The notes under the pieces are model-generated. The model was not told where the DNA came from, searched no databases, and saw nothing but the letters and a program-made list of their open reading frames with translations. The position numbers and the translations under genes were made by a program. A stretch of 64,000 bases of DNA. Source: Rostratula benghalensis. Taxonomy: Eukaryota > Chordata > Aves > Charadriiformes > Rostratulidae. Positions 1-11,700 of this stretch are shown piece after piece; positions within the stretch are counted from its first letter, which is position 1, and every line of letters starts with the position of its first letter. The DNA is taken from contig VXAI01000096.1 in the NCBI GenBank assembly GCA_013399305.1, forward strand, positions 3,171,358 to 3,235,357, read 5' to 3'.

Positions 1-1785
1 CAATGCCTGACACTGATGCTCAGAGAAGCCGTGTTTCTGACGAGATCCCGTGTTTTCTCTCCTCCCCGGCCCTTCCTTGGCCTGGGTTTTGAGCTGGAGC
101 CTCTCACGTCAGGCTTTGCCCGGCAGCAGATGCAGATCTGCCCTCACCAGTAACCCCTTGGGAGGCAGCTGGTTTTGTCCTTGTCACCTTTCTTGAGTCT
201 TTTCGGGTTCTACTGTGTCCTTCTGGAGACCGTGACCGGAGCTGCACCCAAGAGGGGAGATGCAGGTGAACCGGAGGTTTTCGCTGGTGTTGGGAGCTGT
301 TGTTTCTCCTCTCCCTTGTAATCCCTAACACCTGACTGGTGATGGCTGTCTCAAAACACATCACTTTGTGCATTAAGAATCATTTTCTCCTTATGTTTAT
401 CGCCTTGGGTGTAAACTGTAGTGAGTTCTGCCTGCCCATTCAACGGTTGATTTGCAAAAATGGCAAACAGCAGTGGAAAAACTCCACGTGGAGGTTTTTT
501 GTTCTTTTTTTTCTGATGTGTGATCCCTTCCCTTGGCATTTCAGCTTGATGAGGGTTCTCTGAACTCAAAAAGAGAGTGCTGGCTTGAGAATTTCCCCTA
601 AGCCCTCCCCCAGGAAACAAAGCAGAAAAAAAAAAAAAAAAATATTAATTAGGGGGCCACCCTCCTCCCCCGTAGCTCTTTTTGTACTTTTTCTTTAAAC
701 TCTTGGGCAGTCTGACCGGCTTCTTCACGTGGTTGTGGATGGATTTGTTACTTTCTGTGCCTTCACAAATGACTGCTCCTGCTTTTGTCTTGAACTTGCC
801 TGCTTGTGGCCTCTTTTTGTTTCACCTGCTGGAACTTGGTTCTGTTTTCCTCACATAGAAACCAAACTTAGTTAGAATAGCTGTGGTTTTCACCCTTTTA
901 GCTGTGTGGGCTTCCTTCGCCTATTCTCAAACGTGTGCTTTGAGCCTCCAGCTTTTATTTTTAAATAGCCCACATCAACTTGCAGAGAAGTGACTCTTTT
1001 TGGCTTGTCCTTCTTAAATCACACTTCCTTATTTTCCTTAAGTTCCTCTTTCAAAATCAACCATAGTTGATGACAGGTTTTGTTGGTTTTTTTTTTTTTT
1101 TTTTCTCTCCATACTTTTCCTGAACGTTGAACTTCCCTGCGGGTTTAACCTAGCAGTTTCCTGGTTGCTGCTTCAAGGTAACTCCTTGACCCCCGGGGTT
1201 TCCCTGCAGGAGTTCTCGGGGCAGACTCCCCTCTGGGAGGAGCCGCTGCAGGGATTGCCCGGGGTTTGTTCCCATTGTGCCTGGCGGTGAGCAAAGGCTC
1301 CCCTCGCTCTTCTGTTTCCTGCCTTTGTACCTTCCCCACACACACACACACACACTCTGTTTCCCCACACAGAGAGTTTTCAGTCCGTGGGGATTGTATT
1401 GTTTATCCATGGGGTTAAATTGCTAATTTGATCAGACTTCAAGCTCTTTCCTTAATGCATCAGCAATTCTTACCGGCAGACCGTGTCTTCCCTGACGCCC
1501 TTCTGCTCCTCAGTTTCCCCTGCTGAGTTCCCAGTACACCCACATGTCACCTCCTCGCTTACTGGTGGCCATTCCCATTTCCAGGCTGGTTTCTTCTACC
1601 AAGTGTTGAAGCCCAGCTATCATTGTTGGGACTTTGTCCTTTTCTTCACCTCCTCAGTTTGTCTGGTTTTTGCCTTCCTATTTGTTTGTTGCCCAACTCT
1701 ATCTCATGCTGGCCCGAGTCCATGTCTGGTGGCCCCGGGGGAGTGGTGTCTCTGATGGGTGAGCTCTCCTTGACACATCTCCCAG
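1..1785 (+). other. IP6K1: IP6K1 intron, no gene seen
   Basis: This stretch lies upstream of an IP6K1 exon that begins at 1786, so it is read as intron. I see no exon of the family in it; the earlier exons must lie before the window. It holds a T-run near 1089-1104 and a short CA run near 1339-1354. Short open frames here show no family resemblance. Confidence 0.75.
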
Positions 1786-3320
1786 AGTTCCTTTTGTTGG
1801 AGAACGTGGTGCATCACTTCAAGCTTCCCTGCGTACTTGATCTGAAGATGGGGACCAGACAGCATGGAGATGATGCCTCTGAGGAGAAGGCCGCGCGGCA
1901 GATGAAGAAGTGTGAACAGAGCACTTCGGCCACCTTGGGTGTGCGTGTGTGTGGGATGCAGGTAGGATCCCCAAGGCCACGGGTGCTGCACGTTCCTTTT
2001 TTGCCAGCCCCATTAGACCTCCCAGTTTAGTGTCTTCTGCTGAGCACTGAAGCCTTCCACTTCAGGTAGGTACACGGATGTTCACGGTATGTGCTTTTCC
2101 CCTTCATTTCTGAGCCTGGAACAAAGGAACCAGCTGGTCCTGAGATGGCCTGCTCTATCCAAAGCTGGTTTGCTCACAGACAATTAGGGGCTTTTCCACT
2201 AAAATCACTTCTGTGGTTTAGTGTTCAGCTGGAATCACGGTGCCTGGGGAGGGAGGTGTCCCTCCATCCCAGCATCAGCTGACACTTGCTTCTGTGCTGT
2301 ACAGGGCGTTAAGAACTTGCTCTCCTCTTGAGGCCGGGCCCTGCGCACAAGCGTTTGCTGCTGGTGCTGTTGTGCAATGGTCGCTCCTTTCCCCACCCAC
2401 GGGAGGGTTTTGTAACCCCGGGTCTGCCCACAGACTGAAGCAATGAGGGCCCTTCATTCATCATGTGCCACATAATAACGGCTGTACGTGCCAGCAGCTC
2501 CCTCTGCCAGAGCATGGTCCGAGTTGCTGTAAGACTTGACTTCTTAAGCCTTGAGACCTGTTGTGTCACGCTCTTTGGGGAGGCTTGAAGCGATGAGCTG
2601 CCCTTTGGGTGCTCTGAGAGAGAACAGGAGCTTGGGCCTCCTGGGTGTGCCCCTGGGATGCAGGCAGAGCTGCTTCCTGCTCCCTGCTGGGCATGGTGGG
2701 CACAGAACCAGCTCCCTCTGCCCTTTTGATCCAGGACCATCAAGACCACCACTGCGGCCAGCACGCGGTGCTCCTTCGCATACCCACGTACATTTCCTTT
2801 GGCTTTCTAGGTCTATCAGCTGGACACAGGGCATTACTTATGCAGGAATAAATACTATGGACGCGGTCTTTCCATCGAGGGCTTCCGCAACGCCCTCTAC
2901 CAGTATCTCCACAACGGCATCGAGCTGCGCAAGGACCTCTTTGAGCCTATCCTCGCCAAACTGCGAAGCCTGAAGGCGGTTTTGGAGAGACAGGCCTCCT
3001 ACCGCTTCTACTCCAGCTCCCTCCTCATCATTTACGACGGGAAGGACAGCAGGGCAGGGATGTTTGTGGAGCGCCGGCCGGAGATGCGCCTGAAGCGGGT
3101 CGACGGCTCTCTGCCAGAGGGCCTTCAGGACGGCGGCGGCACCGAGCCTGGCTCTCCGGCCCAGCCCAAGGTGGACGTGCGTATGATTGACTTTGCTCAC
3201 AGCACCTTCAAAGGCTTTCGTGATGACCCCACCGTGCACGATGGACCCGACATGGGTTACGTGTTCGGGCTGGAAAGCCTCATCAACATCATGGAGCAGA
3301 TGCGTGAGGAAAACCAGTAG
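1786..3320 (+). CDS. IP6K1: Inositol hexakisphosphate kinase 1, C-terminal two exons
   Basis: Exons are 1786-1961 and 2811-3320; the first starts in phase 1 after cccag and ends at gcag|gtagga, and the second follows ttctag and ends in TAG at 3318-3320. Together they give about 227 residues, the C-terminal half of the ~441-residue family. Visible marks are [14 protein letters not shown] (the PxxxDxKxG inositol-phosphate kinase signature), [10 protein letters not shown], and [15 protein letters not shown], which carries the metal-binding DFAH-type Asp. The enzyme phosphorylates InsP6 to the 5-diphosphate InsP7 in cytosol and nucleus (family knowledge). A Gly/Pro-rich linker just before VDVRMIDF differs from the mammalian sequence, as expected for the variable loop. 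GMPPB follows on the same strand. I prefer IP6K1 over IP6K2/3 from the C-terminal [20 protein letters not shown] tail and the synteny. Confidence 0.96.
1962..2810 (+). other. IP6K1: Last IP6K1 intron
   Basis: Intron between the two IP6K1 exons, with donor gtagga and acceptor ttggctttctag-like ending at 2810. Nothing else is recognised in it. Confidence 0.85.
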
Positions 3321-3388
3321 CCCAGTAGCTACGGCCTCTTATTCTTGTCCTGGTGGCAGGAGCAGCCAAGACCACCTACTACCACAGG

Positions 3389-3411
3389 AAAAAAAAAAAA
3401 AAAAAAAAAAA
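3389..3411 (+). repeat. Encoded poly(A) run of 23 A in IP6K1 3' UTR
   Basis: Twenty-three consecutive A start 68 bases after the IP6K1 stop. It has no AATAAA directly upstream, so it is more likely a simple repeat than a retrotransposed tail. Confidence 0.9.
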
Positions 3412-3927
3412 GCAGACAACTTTGGTTTTAAACAATTGTATTGCTCCATTGTTTTTAAATGTACTCGGATAGAAGAGCTGAGGGGAGGCAGGATGGAAGA
3501 GCTCCTCGTGCCGACCGCACTAGCTCTGCCTGCTGGAGGAGGCTCTGTAGATGCCCACTGGGTGTTGGGTGTCCTGGTTCTTCACTCGTGGCGTGTGCGT
3601 TCCGGAGGGAGAACCTGGATGTAGGGAAGAGGAAGCAGGAGAGTGTGGGGGGCTCTTTGAGGGGGCTGGCGCTGTGGCGTGAGTAGCCTCCTGCCTCAGG
3701 AACCCCCAGGAGAGCCTTCCCTTTGAAATTCTCCCTCAAGTTGTTTGGAAAGGGCGCTGAACTACCAGGCAGCAGCCTCTGTGGGGCTGATGGTGAGCAG
3801 CGCGGGTGCTGGGCTCGGTGTTCTGTGGCACTGGCTCTGCCCTGGGTTTTGCCGATGGGGCTCAGCTTTTGATGCTGCCTTTTTTTCTGCTGTTTGGGTA
3901 CTGTGAATAACCAACCCAAACACGGAA

Positions 3928-3933
3928 AATAAA
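3928..3933 (+). terminator. IP6K1: Possible proximal poly(A) signal AATAAA of IP6K1
   Basis: AATAAA about 600 bases after the stop. Use is inferred only from the motif. Confidence 0.4.
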
Positions 3934-5389
3934 ATGACCAAACGCCAACCCCTCGGCAGAGCTGTGGCCCCCGGGGAAGGCTGCGCACCTGGAGCTTTGC
4001 TCGAGCCCGGGGCGGCAGGGGCAGGGCTGCGTTCTGGGCAGGCAGAGGGCTCTGCAGGAGTAGCTCTGCCCTGGACCACTGACCAAGCAAGAACTCAGCT
4101 CGTGGGCTAGCAATAGTATCTGTAGCAGTTAACCTGACCCCAGCTGTGCAGCGGGGCCTTTCGGACCATTTCAACCCTTCCCGTCCTGTGATGTTGGTCC
4201 CACAGGTTGCACGTGAGTGTGTCCCTCCAGCCTGGGGCTGCTCTTGTCCCCCGGCGGGGATCCTGCCCCACAGCCCCTGCTGCTCTCCTGGCAGTTCCCT
4301 GCATGGGGATGGTGGAAGGGGAGGCTGAGGGTTGGGGCTGACTCCCCTTTGCCTCCCTGGGGCTCTTCAGGGGAGCAGGTGAGGACCTGGCTGAGTGGTG
4401 AATGCCATCCCCTGACTGTTCAGTTGTGCTTCACGGAGTCAGTCTTTCCCAATAGAAATGAAAGAGGCAGCTGGGCTCCTTCCTGGAGCCAGTGCTTTAC
4501 CCGTGGCTTCCCTTGATGAGGGCATTAATGTTTGATACTGTGGCCTGGTGGTACTGAACCGTACCCCCCATCACCCCCCCACCCCGTGTTTCTGTGCTGG
4601 GACCCCTGGTTCCTTCTTCCCTCCCCAGTGTCACTGACTCGTTCCATGGCGTTACCCTTGCCCCGGCTGCCTGAGAAACTCTGCCTGGGCACCTGCGAGG
4701 CCAGGGTTGGGTTGTGTGGTTCTGTTTTGTTTTGTTTGTTACTTCAGGAAAGCTAATTTGGGGAATACTCTCCCTGCATGTAGCATGTGTGCACAGTCTG
4801 CTTGGAAAGTGTTGGTGCTCAGCTGGTGGCCGTGGCTGCCCCAGCGGGCACAGGTCTGTGGCACCGGCTGGGGAAAGGGGTCAGTCGGGGAGGAGCTGGC
4901 ACTGTCCTACACCCTACCTCTCTGCCTGTCCCCCAGCTTGCCCCAGTCACTGCTCCTCTCTGGACAAGGACCTTCATTTGCACCGCTCTCCCCTGCACTG
5001 GGATACTTCTCTGTCACCCCTGCCCCCCAGGTGGGGCTCAGAGGGGTTTCAGGGAACGGGTTTGAGGGAGGGAGCAGGGTGGGCAGTGGGAGCCCCAGGT
5101 CCCTGGAACGGCTGAGTTACCCTCCCAGGCCCAGCCCGCCTTGTGCATGTCCTTGTCCCCAGTGGGCAGGGCCCAGGGCCGTTCCTCCTGGGGACACCCC
5201 GGGTGTTCCTCTCCTCGCTGGGCCGGGGGCAATGGATGAGGGCTGCTGCTGCTGCTCCCTCAGAGCCCCGAGCCCATTCCCTTTGGACCACCACCGTGGG
5301 ACTCCACAGCTTGTACATAGCCTTGACCCCCGTTTGTTTTTACATGAATAATCACCCTGTTTGTGCTTCACAGAGAACCAAAAACCACC

Positions 5390-5395
5390 ATTAAA
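5390..5395 (+). terminator. IP6K1: Distal poly(A) signal ATTAAA of IP6K1
   Basis: ATTAAA lies in an A-rich stretch and is followed by a T/G-rich segment (tttttgtccgtgttgtg) as a downstream element should be. The next gene's GC-rich promoter begins right after, which fits this as the end of IP6K1. Confidence 0.6.
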
Positions 5396-5410
5396 GGATC
5401 CGTTTTTGTC

Positions 5411-5722
5411 CGTGTTGTGCCGTGCCTGCCTGTTGCTGGGGACCGGGGTCGGGGGGGCTCGGGCAGGACCCCCCTGCAGGCGGCTTAAGGGTCTCTCTCA
5501 TCGGGAGTTGCTCCGTCCTTTTCCCGGCGGAGAGCAGAGAAGCAGCTCCCGGGGTGGGAGCCGAGCGGGACGGGGACGGACCCTCTCTGCCCCCGCCGCG
5601 CTGTGGGTGCCCGCTGCGCTGCGGATCGCCGCTTGCCTTTCGTGCGCCGGGGGGCGCTAGGACCCGGGGCGGGTCGTGGAAACCTGGGCGGGCATTAGGA
5701 CCCGGGGCGGGCGCTAGGACCC
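5411..5722 (+). promoter_or_regulatory. GMPPB: GC-rich 5' flank of GMPPB
   Basis: CpG density rises sharply after the IP6K1 poly(A) region. From about 5650 a short motif (ctaggacccggggcggg and variants) occurs three times up to the assembly gap. The translation start of GMPPB must be in the gap, so this is probably its promoter; no TATA box is seen. Confidence 0.5.
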
Positions 5723-6187
5723 NNNNNNNNNNNNNNNNNNNNNNNNNNNNNNNNNNNNNNNNNNNNNNNNNNNNNNNNNNNNNNNNNNNNNNNNNNNNNN
5801 NNNNNNNNNNNNNNNNNNNNNNNNNNNNNNNNNNNNNNNNNNNNNNNNNNNNNNNNNNNNNNNNNNNNNNNNNNNNNNNNNNNNNNNNNNNNNNNNNNNN
5901 NNNNNNNNNNNNNNNNNNNNNNNNNNNNNNNNNNNNNNNNNNNNNNNNNNNNNNNNNNNNNNNNNNNNNNNNNNNNNNNNNNNNNNNNNNNNNNNNNNNN
6001 NNNNNNNNNNNNNNNNNNNNNNNNNNNNNNNNNNNNNNNNNNNNNNNNNNNNNNNNNNNNNNNNNNNNNNNNNNNNNNNNNNNNNNNNNNNNNNNNNNNN
6101 NNNNNNNNNNNNNNNNNNNNNNNNNNNNNNNNNNNNNNNNNNNNNNNNNNNNNNNNNNNNNNNNNNNNNNNNNNNNNNNNNNNNNNN
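5723..6187. other. Assembly gap of 465 N
   Basis: All bases are N. By comparison with the 360-residue family, about 44 N-terminal GMPPB codons, including the nucleotide-binding GGxGTRLRPLT loop, are hidden here. The N count may be nominal. Confidence 1.
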
Positions 6188-8217
<2,030 letters not shown>

Positions 8218-8255
8218 CAGCCCCCGGTGGGCCCTGCACGCCCGGCTCTGCTTTG

Positions 8256-8261
8256 ATTAAA
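8256..8261 (+). terminator. GMPPB: GMPPB poly(A) signal ATTAAA
   Basis: ATTAAA 39 bases after the stop codon, giving a very short 3' UTR. A T/G-containing stretch follows at about 8280-8300. Confidence 0.7.
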
Positions 8262-8364
8262 TATTTATATTTCCATCTACCGCTGAGTGTCATCTGAGGG
8301 TGGCCCAAGCGCTGGGTTGCTCGCCAGGGCCGGCCTGGCTTCCCCTCCCCACGTCTCAGGGCAC

Positions 8365-8763
8365 CACATAAGGAAGAATAATTTAATGCTGCATTTCATG
8401 AAGTCAGCCCCCAGCCAGGGGCAAGTTAACAGCCTGAACGCCCAGCCCATCCCCCTCACCCCAAGCCCTGCCCTGCCCCCGGGGCTGCTGTGTAGCCCCC
8501 TTTCCCCCCCAGCAGAGCACAAGGCCTTGGGTTCTCCTCCCTGAGAACAGTCCGTGGGGCAGAGGGGCTGCTGTGGCCCAGGTGCTGGGCGATGGAGTCG
8601 CTGGCCCCAGAGCCTGGCATCAGGCCTTCCCCCCACCCTGCAGCCCCCTGCCCCACGCTGTGGCCCCGTGCTGGGTTCTGGCCCTGTGTTAGGGGAGACC
8701 CCAATGTGTGTGTCTGTGGAGCCACCCTGCTCAGCTGGGGGAGCCCATGGTAAGGGCTGGGTG
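8365..8763 (-). other. RNF123: RNF123 3' UTR
   Basis: Minus-strand sequence after the RNF123 stop (8764-8766), ending near an ATTAAA at 8382-8387. It leaves only about 80-100 bases between the two converging transcript ends. Confidence 0.55.
8382..8387 (-). terminator. RNF123: RNF123 poly(A) signal ATTAAA (minus strand)
   Basis: tttaat on the plus strand is ATTAAA on the minus strand, about 380 bases past the RNF123 stop. It is the first such signal downstream of the stop. Confidence 0.55.
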
Positions 8764-11700
8764 CTACGAGCTGGCTGGCTTGGTGAAGTCATCCACCCCT
8801 GTGATGGTGGCCTTGCAGAAGAAGCAGTCCTTGTTGTTCATCAGGTGCTGGTTGATGCAGGCTCTGGGACAGAGGAGGAAAGAGCATAAGCCCCCCACCC
8901 CACCCCAGTATGGTGTGGGAGGTGCCAGGGGCTGGTAGTGACCCCAGTGGGGACCACACACACACAGTACTCACTTGCATGACTTGTGGGAGCAGGGTCT
9001 GAAGATGGCCGAGATGGGATGTGCGTAGCAGATAGGGCACAGGTCTTCCTCACTGGTGGGCTGTGGGGGTGTGTGTGGGGGGGTCACGAGGCAGTTAGTG
9101 GTGGCAGCAAAAGCCCTGTGTCCCAGGGCAGCTGTGCTGGGAGCTGGGGCTGCTGCTGAGCATGGGGGACCAGACAGGGGGACTCACCAGTGTGGTGGCA
9201 GCTGCCTGCTTGGACTCCTCGCTCAGGTGGCTCAGCATCTTGTCCACCTTCGCCAGCTCCTCGGCGCTGATGTACTCTGTGTCTGTGAGGATAAAACCGG
9301 GGTGTGTAGGGTGAATGCGCCCCCCCCCCGATGCCCCGAGGCTGCTGGGTGATGCAGGGAAGGGGGCCGCGGCTGTCCTTGGAGGACCAGCCAGAAGAGG
9401 GAGCCTGCTGCTGGGGACAGAGACCGCCATGCTGGGGACAGCAAACTGGACATTGGGCACTGTGAGAGGATAAAACTGCTGCCAAAGGCAGGCACTGGTC
9501 ACAGCTCCATTTCAAGTGCCAGCACCGGGCGGGGGGGGAAATGGGGAAACCATAGACCCCTATCCCCAGGGGGCTGGGACATGTCAGAGGGGATACAGAC
9601 GGGGGCCAGGGGGCTGGTGGCGAGCAGAGCCCAGCTCCCGGTGGGGAGCCAACACTTACAGGTGTGCAGGGAGAAATGGCGCTTGTCGGTGGCTGGGGCA
9701 GCAGCCGCCAGGGCCAAGGGCTCGGCGTGGCCCAGCAGGTACTGGATGGAGCGCAGCTGGAAGCAGGGGTCCGCCAGCAGCACCGCCGTAGCACGCTCAG
9801 CCCTGCAAAGGGACACAGTCAGGCCTCTGTCCCTCCTCCCCAACTTTACACCACCCCCAGAGCTGGCTGGGCCTCCCTGGGCATGACAGGTCACAGGGAC
9901 ATTGGGTCCTCAGCCACTGCACAGCTGGGTGGTGGCACCACATGCCCCGCAGACTGCAGGGACACTGTGCCTGGCACGGAGTGTGATGGCAGCGATGTGG
10001 GGTCAGGCCCCGCAGGTGACCCAGGATGACCTTTGTGAGTGTCCCCCCCCCAGGTCCTGTGTCCCACAGGAACGAGCCCAGGGCACAGCTGGGCACACAC
10101 AGTGCTCAACCTGGTGGCCTTGTGTTCCTGGCAGAACTGAGTTGGGGGAACATGCTCAAACACAACTAAGGGGCAGCTGCCCCCCCGTCCCCCCTCCTCC
10201 TCCTCTGCCACCTCCCTGTCTTGGAGGCTCCGGGGATCGATACGGTGCATTAGCACTTGCTGAGGCTGCAGCGGTGCCCGGCTGAGCCTGGGGAGCTGCA
10301 GGGCAGCTGGAGCAGTCAGCACACACACACACACAGACACACACACACCCAGACACACACACACACCCAGACACACACACACACCCCCAGCAGCATCCTA
10401 CAGCAAGGGTAAAAGGAGAAGTGCCACGCAGCAGCCTCCTGCTGGGGGCTGTGTGGCACCCCTACACTGTGGGGACAGCTCAAGGTGCCCCACCGGGCAA
10501 GCAGAAGGGAGAGGTTGTGGCTCTCCTCAGCTTCAAGCATCAGTGGGGACAGCCAGGACAGATGAAGGGCACCTTAATGGGTGTCTCCAGCAGCCACAAG
10601 TGCTGTGGCCTCTGCCCACAGCCGTTGGCAAGAAGCAGAGCCGGCTCTGTGGCCACCATCAGGTAAGCCCACTGGTGCAGGCTGAGCTGGGGCCGGGGTG
10701 CAGAGGGTTAACAGCCCCTCAGTGCGCAGCAGCCACAGCCGCCAAATTGGCTTTTTGCTGTCCTAATGGAAACCAATTCCCCAGGCCGGCTTTCTGCTTC
10801 CCACTAACGCGCCCGGGCACCGGGTAATGACATTCCTGCGTGTCCTTCATCCTGGGGCCACCTCCCACCTCTGCCGTGGGGACTCCCCACCGGGCTCAAC
10901 CCATGGCCAAAGGGTCCTGGGGGGAGGGGTGGGTGTCCCTGCTAGCTTGTGCAGGGGGTGATGGGGACAAGAGCAGCGGGAAGGAGCACGGCTAGGTGCT
11001 AAGCAGCACCGAGGGGTGGGATGAGTGCCATCCCCGCTCCCAGCCTGGGGTGCAGGATGGGACACGAGGGGCTCCCGGAGGTGACAGCGGGGCGGGTCTA
11101 CTCCAGCACCCTCCCCGAGGGTGGGCGGTGGCGGAGCAGCCGGTGGGGGGTGACAGCCGGTGGGGGTTGCCGTTCTCCAACCAGGAAGGACGGTGGCTGC
11201 GCACCGGCGAGGCGGGAGGGTGTGCGAAATGGTCCTTAGCCCCCGCCCCCCTCCTCCCCCCCCACCGGGGACAACCGACTGGGGCCAGTACCGGCTGCGC
11301 ATCGCCCTGCCCACCGGCGGGCCGGGCCGGCCACGGGGCCACCGCCGTGGCCACCACTCCCCGCACCGGGACCAATGGGATCCCGCCCGGCCTTCCCCCC
11401 CCCCGCCCCGTGCCAGCCCCTAAATAGGGGTCGGAGCGGGACGGCGCCCCCGCAGCCAGCCCTGCTCCCCGGGAGATGCAGTCGTCCGCCGGAGGGGACT
11501 CCACCGGCCACCGGAGCCTGGGGACGTGCCGCGGCGGAACGGAGCCCTGAAAAAACTTGTCGCCCCGGGGACGAAAGGCTCCGGGAGGCAGCCGGGCGTT
11601 CGCCCAGCCCCAAACACCGGAGCGCCGATGCCGGACACCGGCCCCCAGCCGCCCCCGGGCAGCCCCCGGCCGGCCGGAGCACAGGTAGGCGGCGGCACCG

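Larger units (their letters stand above)
3321..5410 (+). other. IP6K1: IP6K1 3' UTR
   Basis: About 2.1 kb follow the stop without splice-site-flanked coding potential. A genomic run of 23 A lies at 3389-3411. An AATAAA at 3928-3933 could give a short form, and the ATTAAA at 5390-5395 the long form. The long open frame on the opposite strand (3455-4174) is a GC-content shadow. Confidence 0.7.

Noticed and set aside
3455..4174. Open frame of 239 codons on the minus strand
   Set aside because: It lies wholly in the IP6K1 3' UTR, has no recognisable domain, and its composition follows the GC content.
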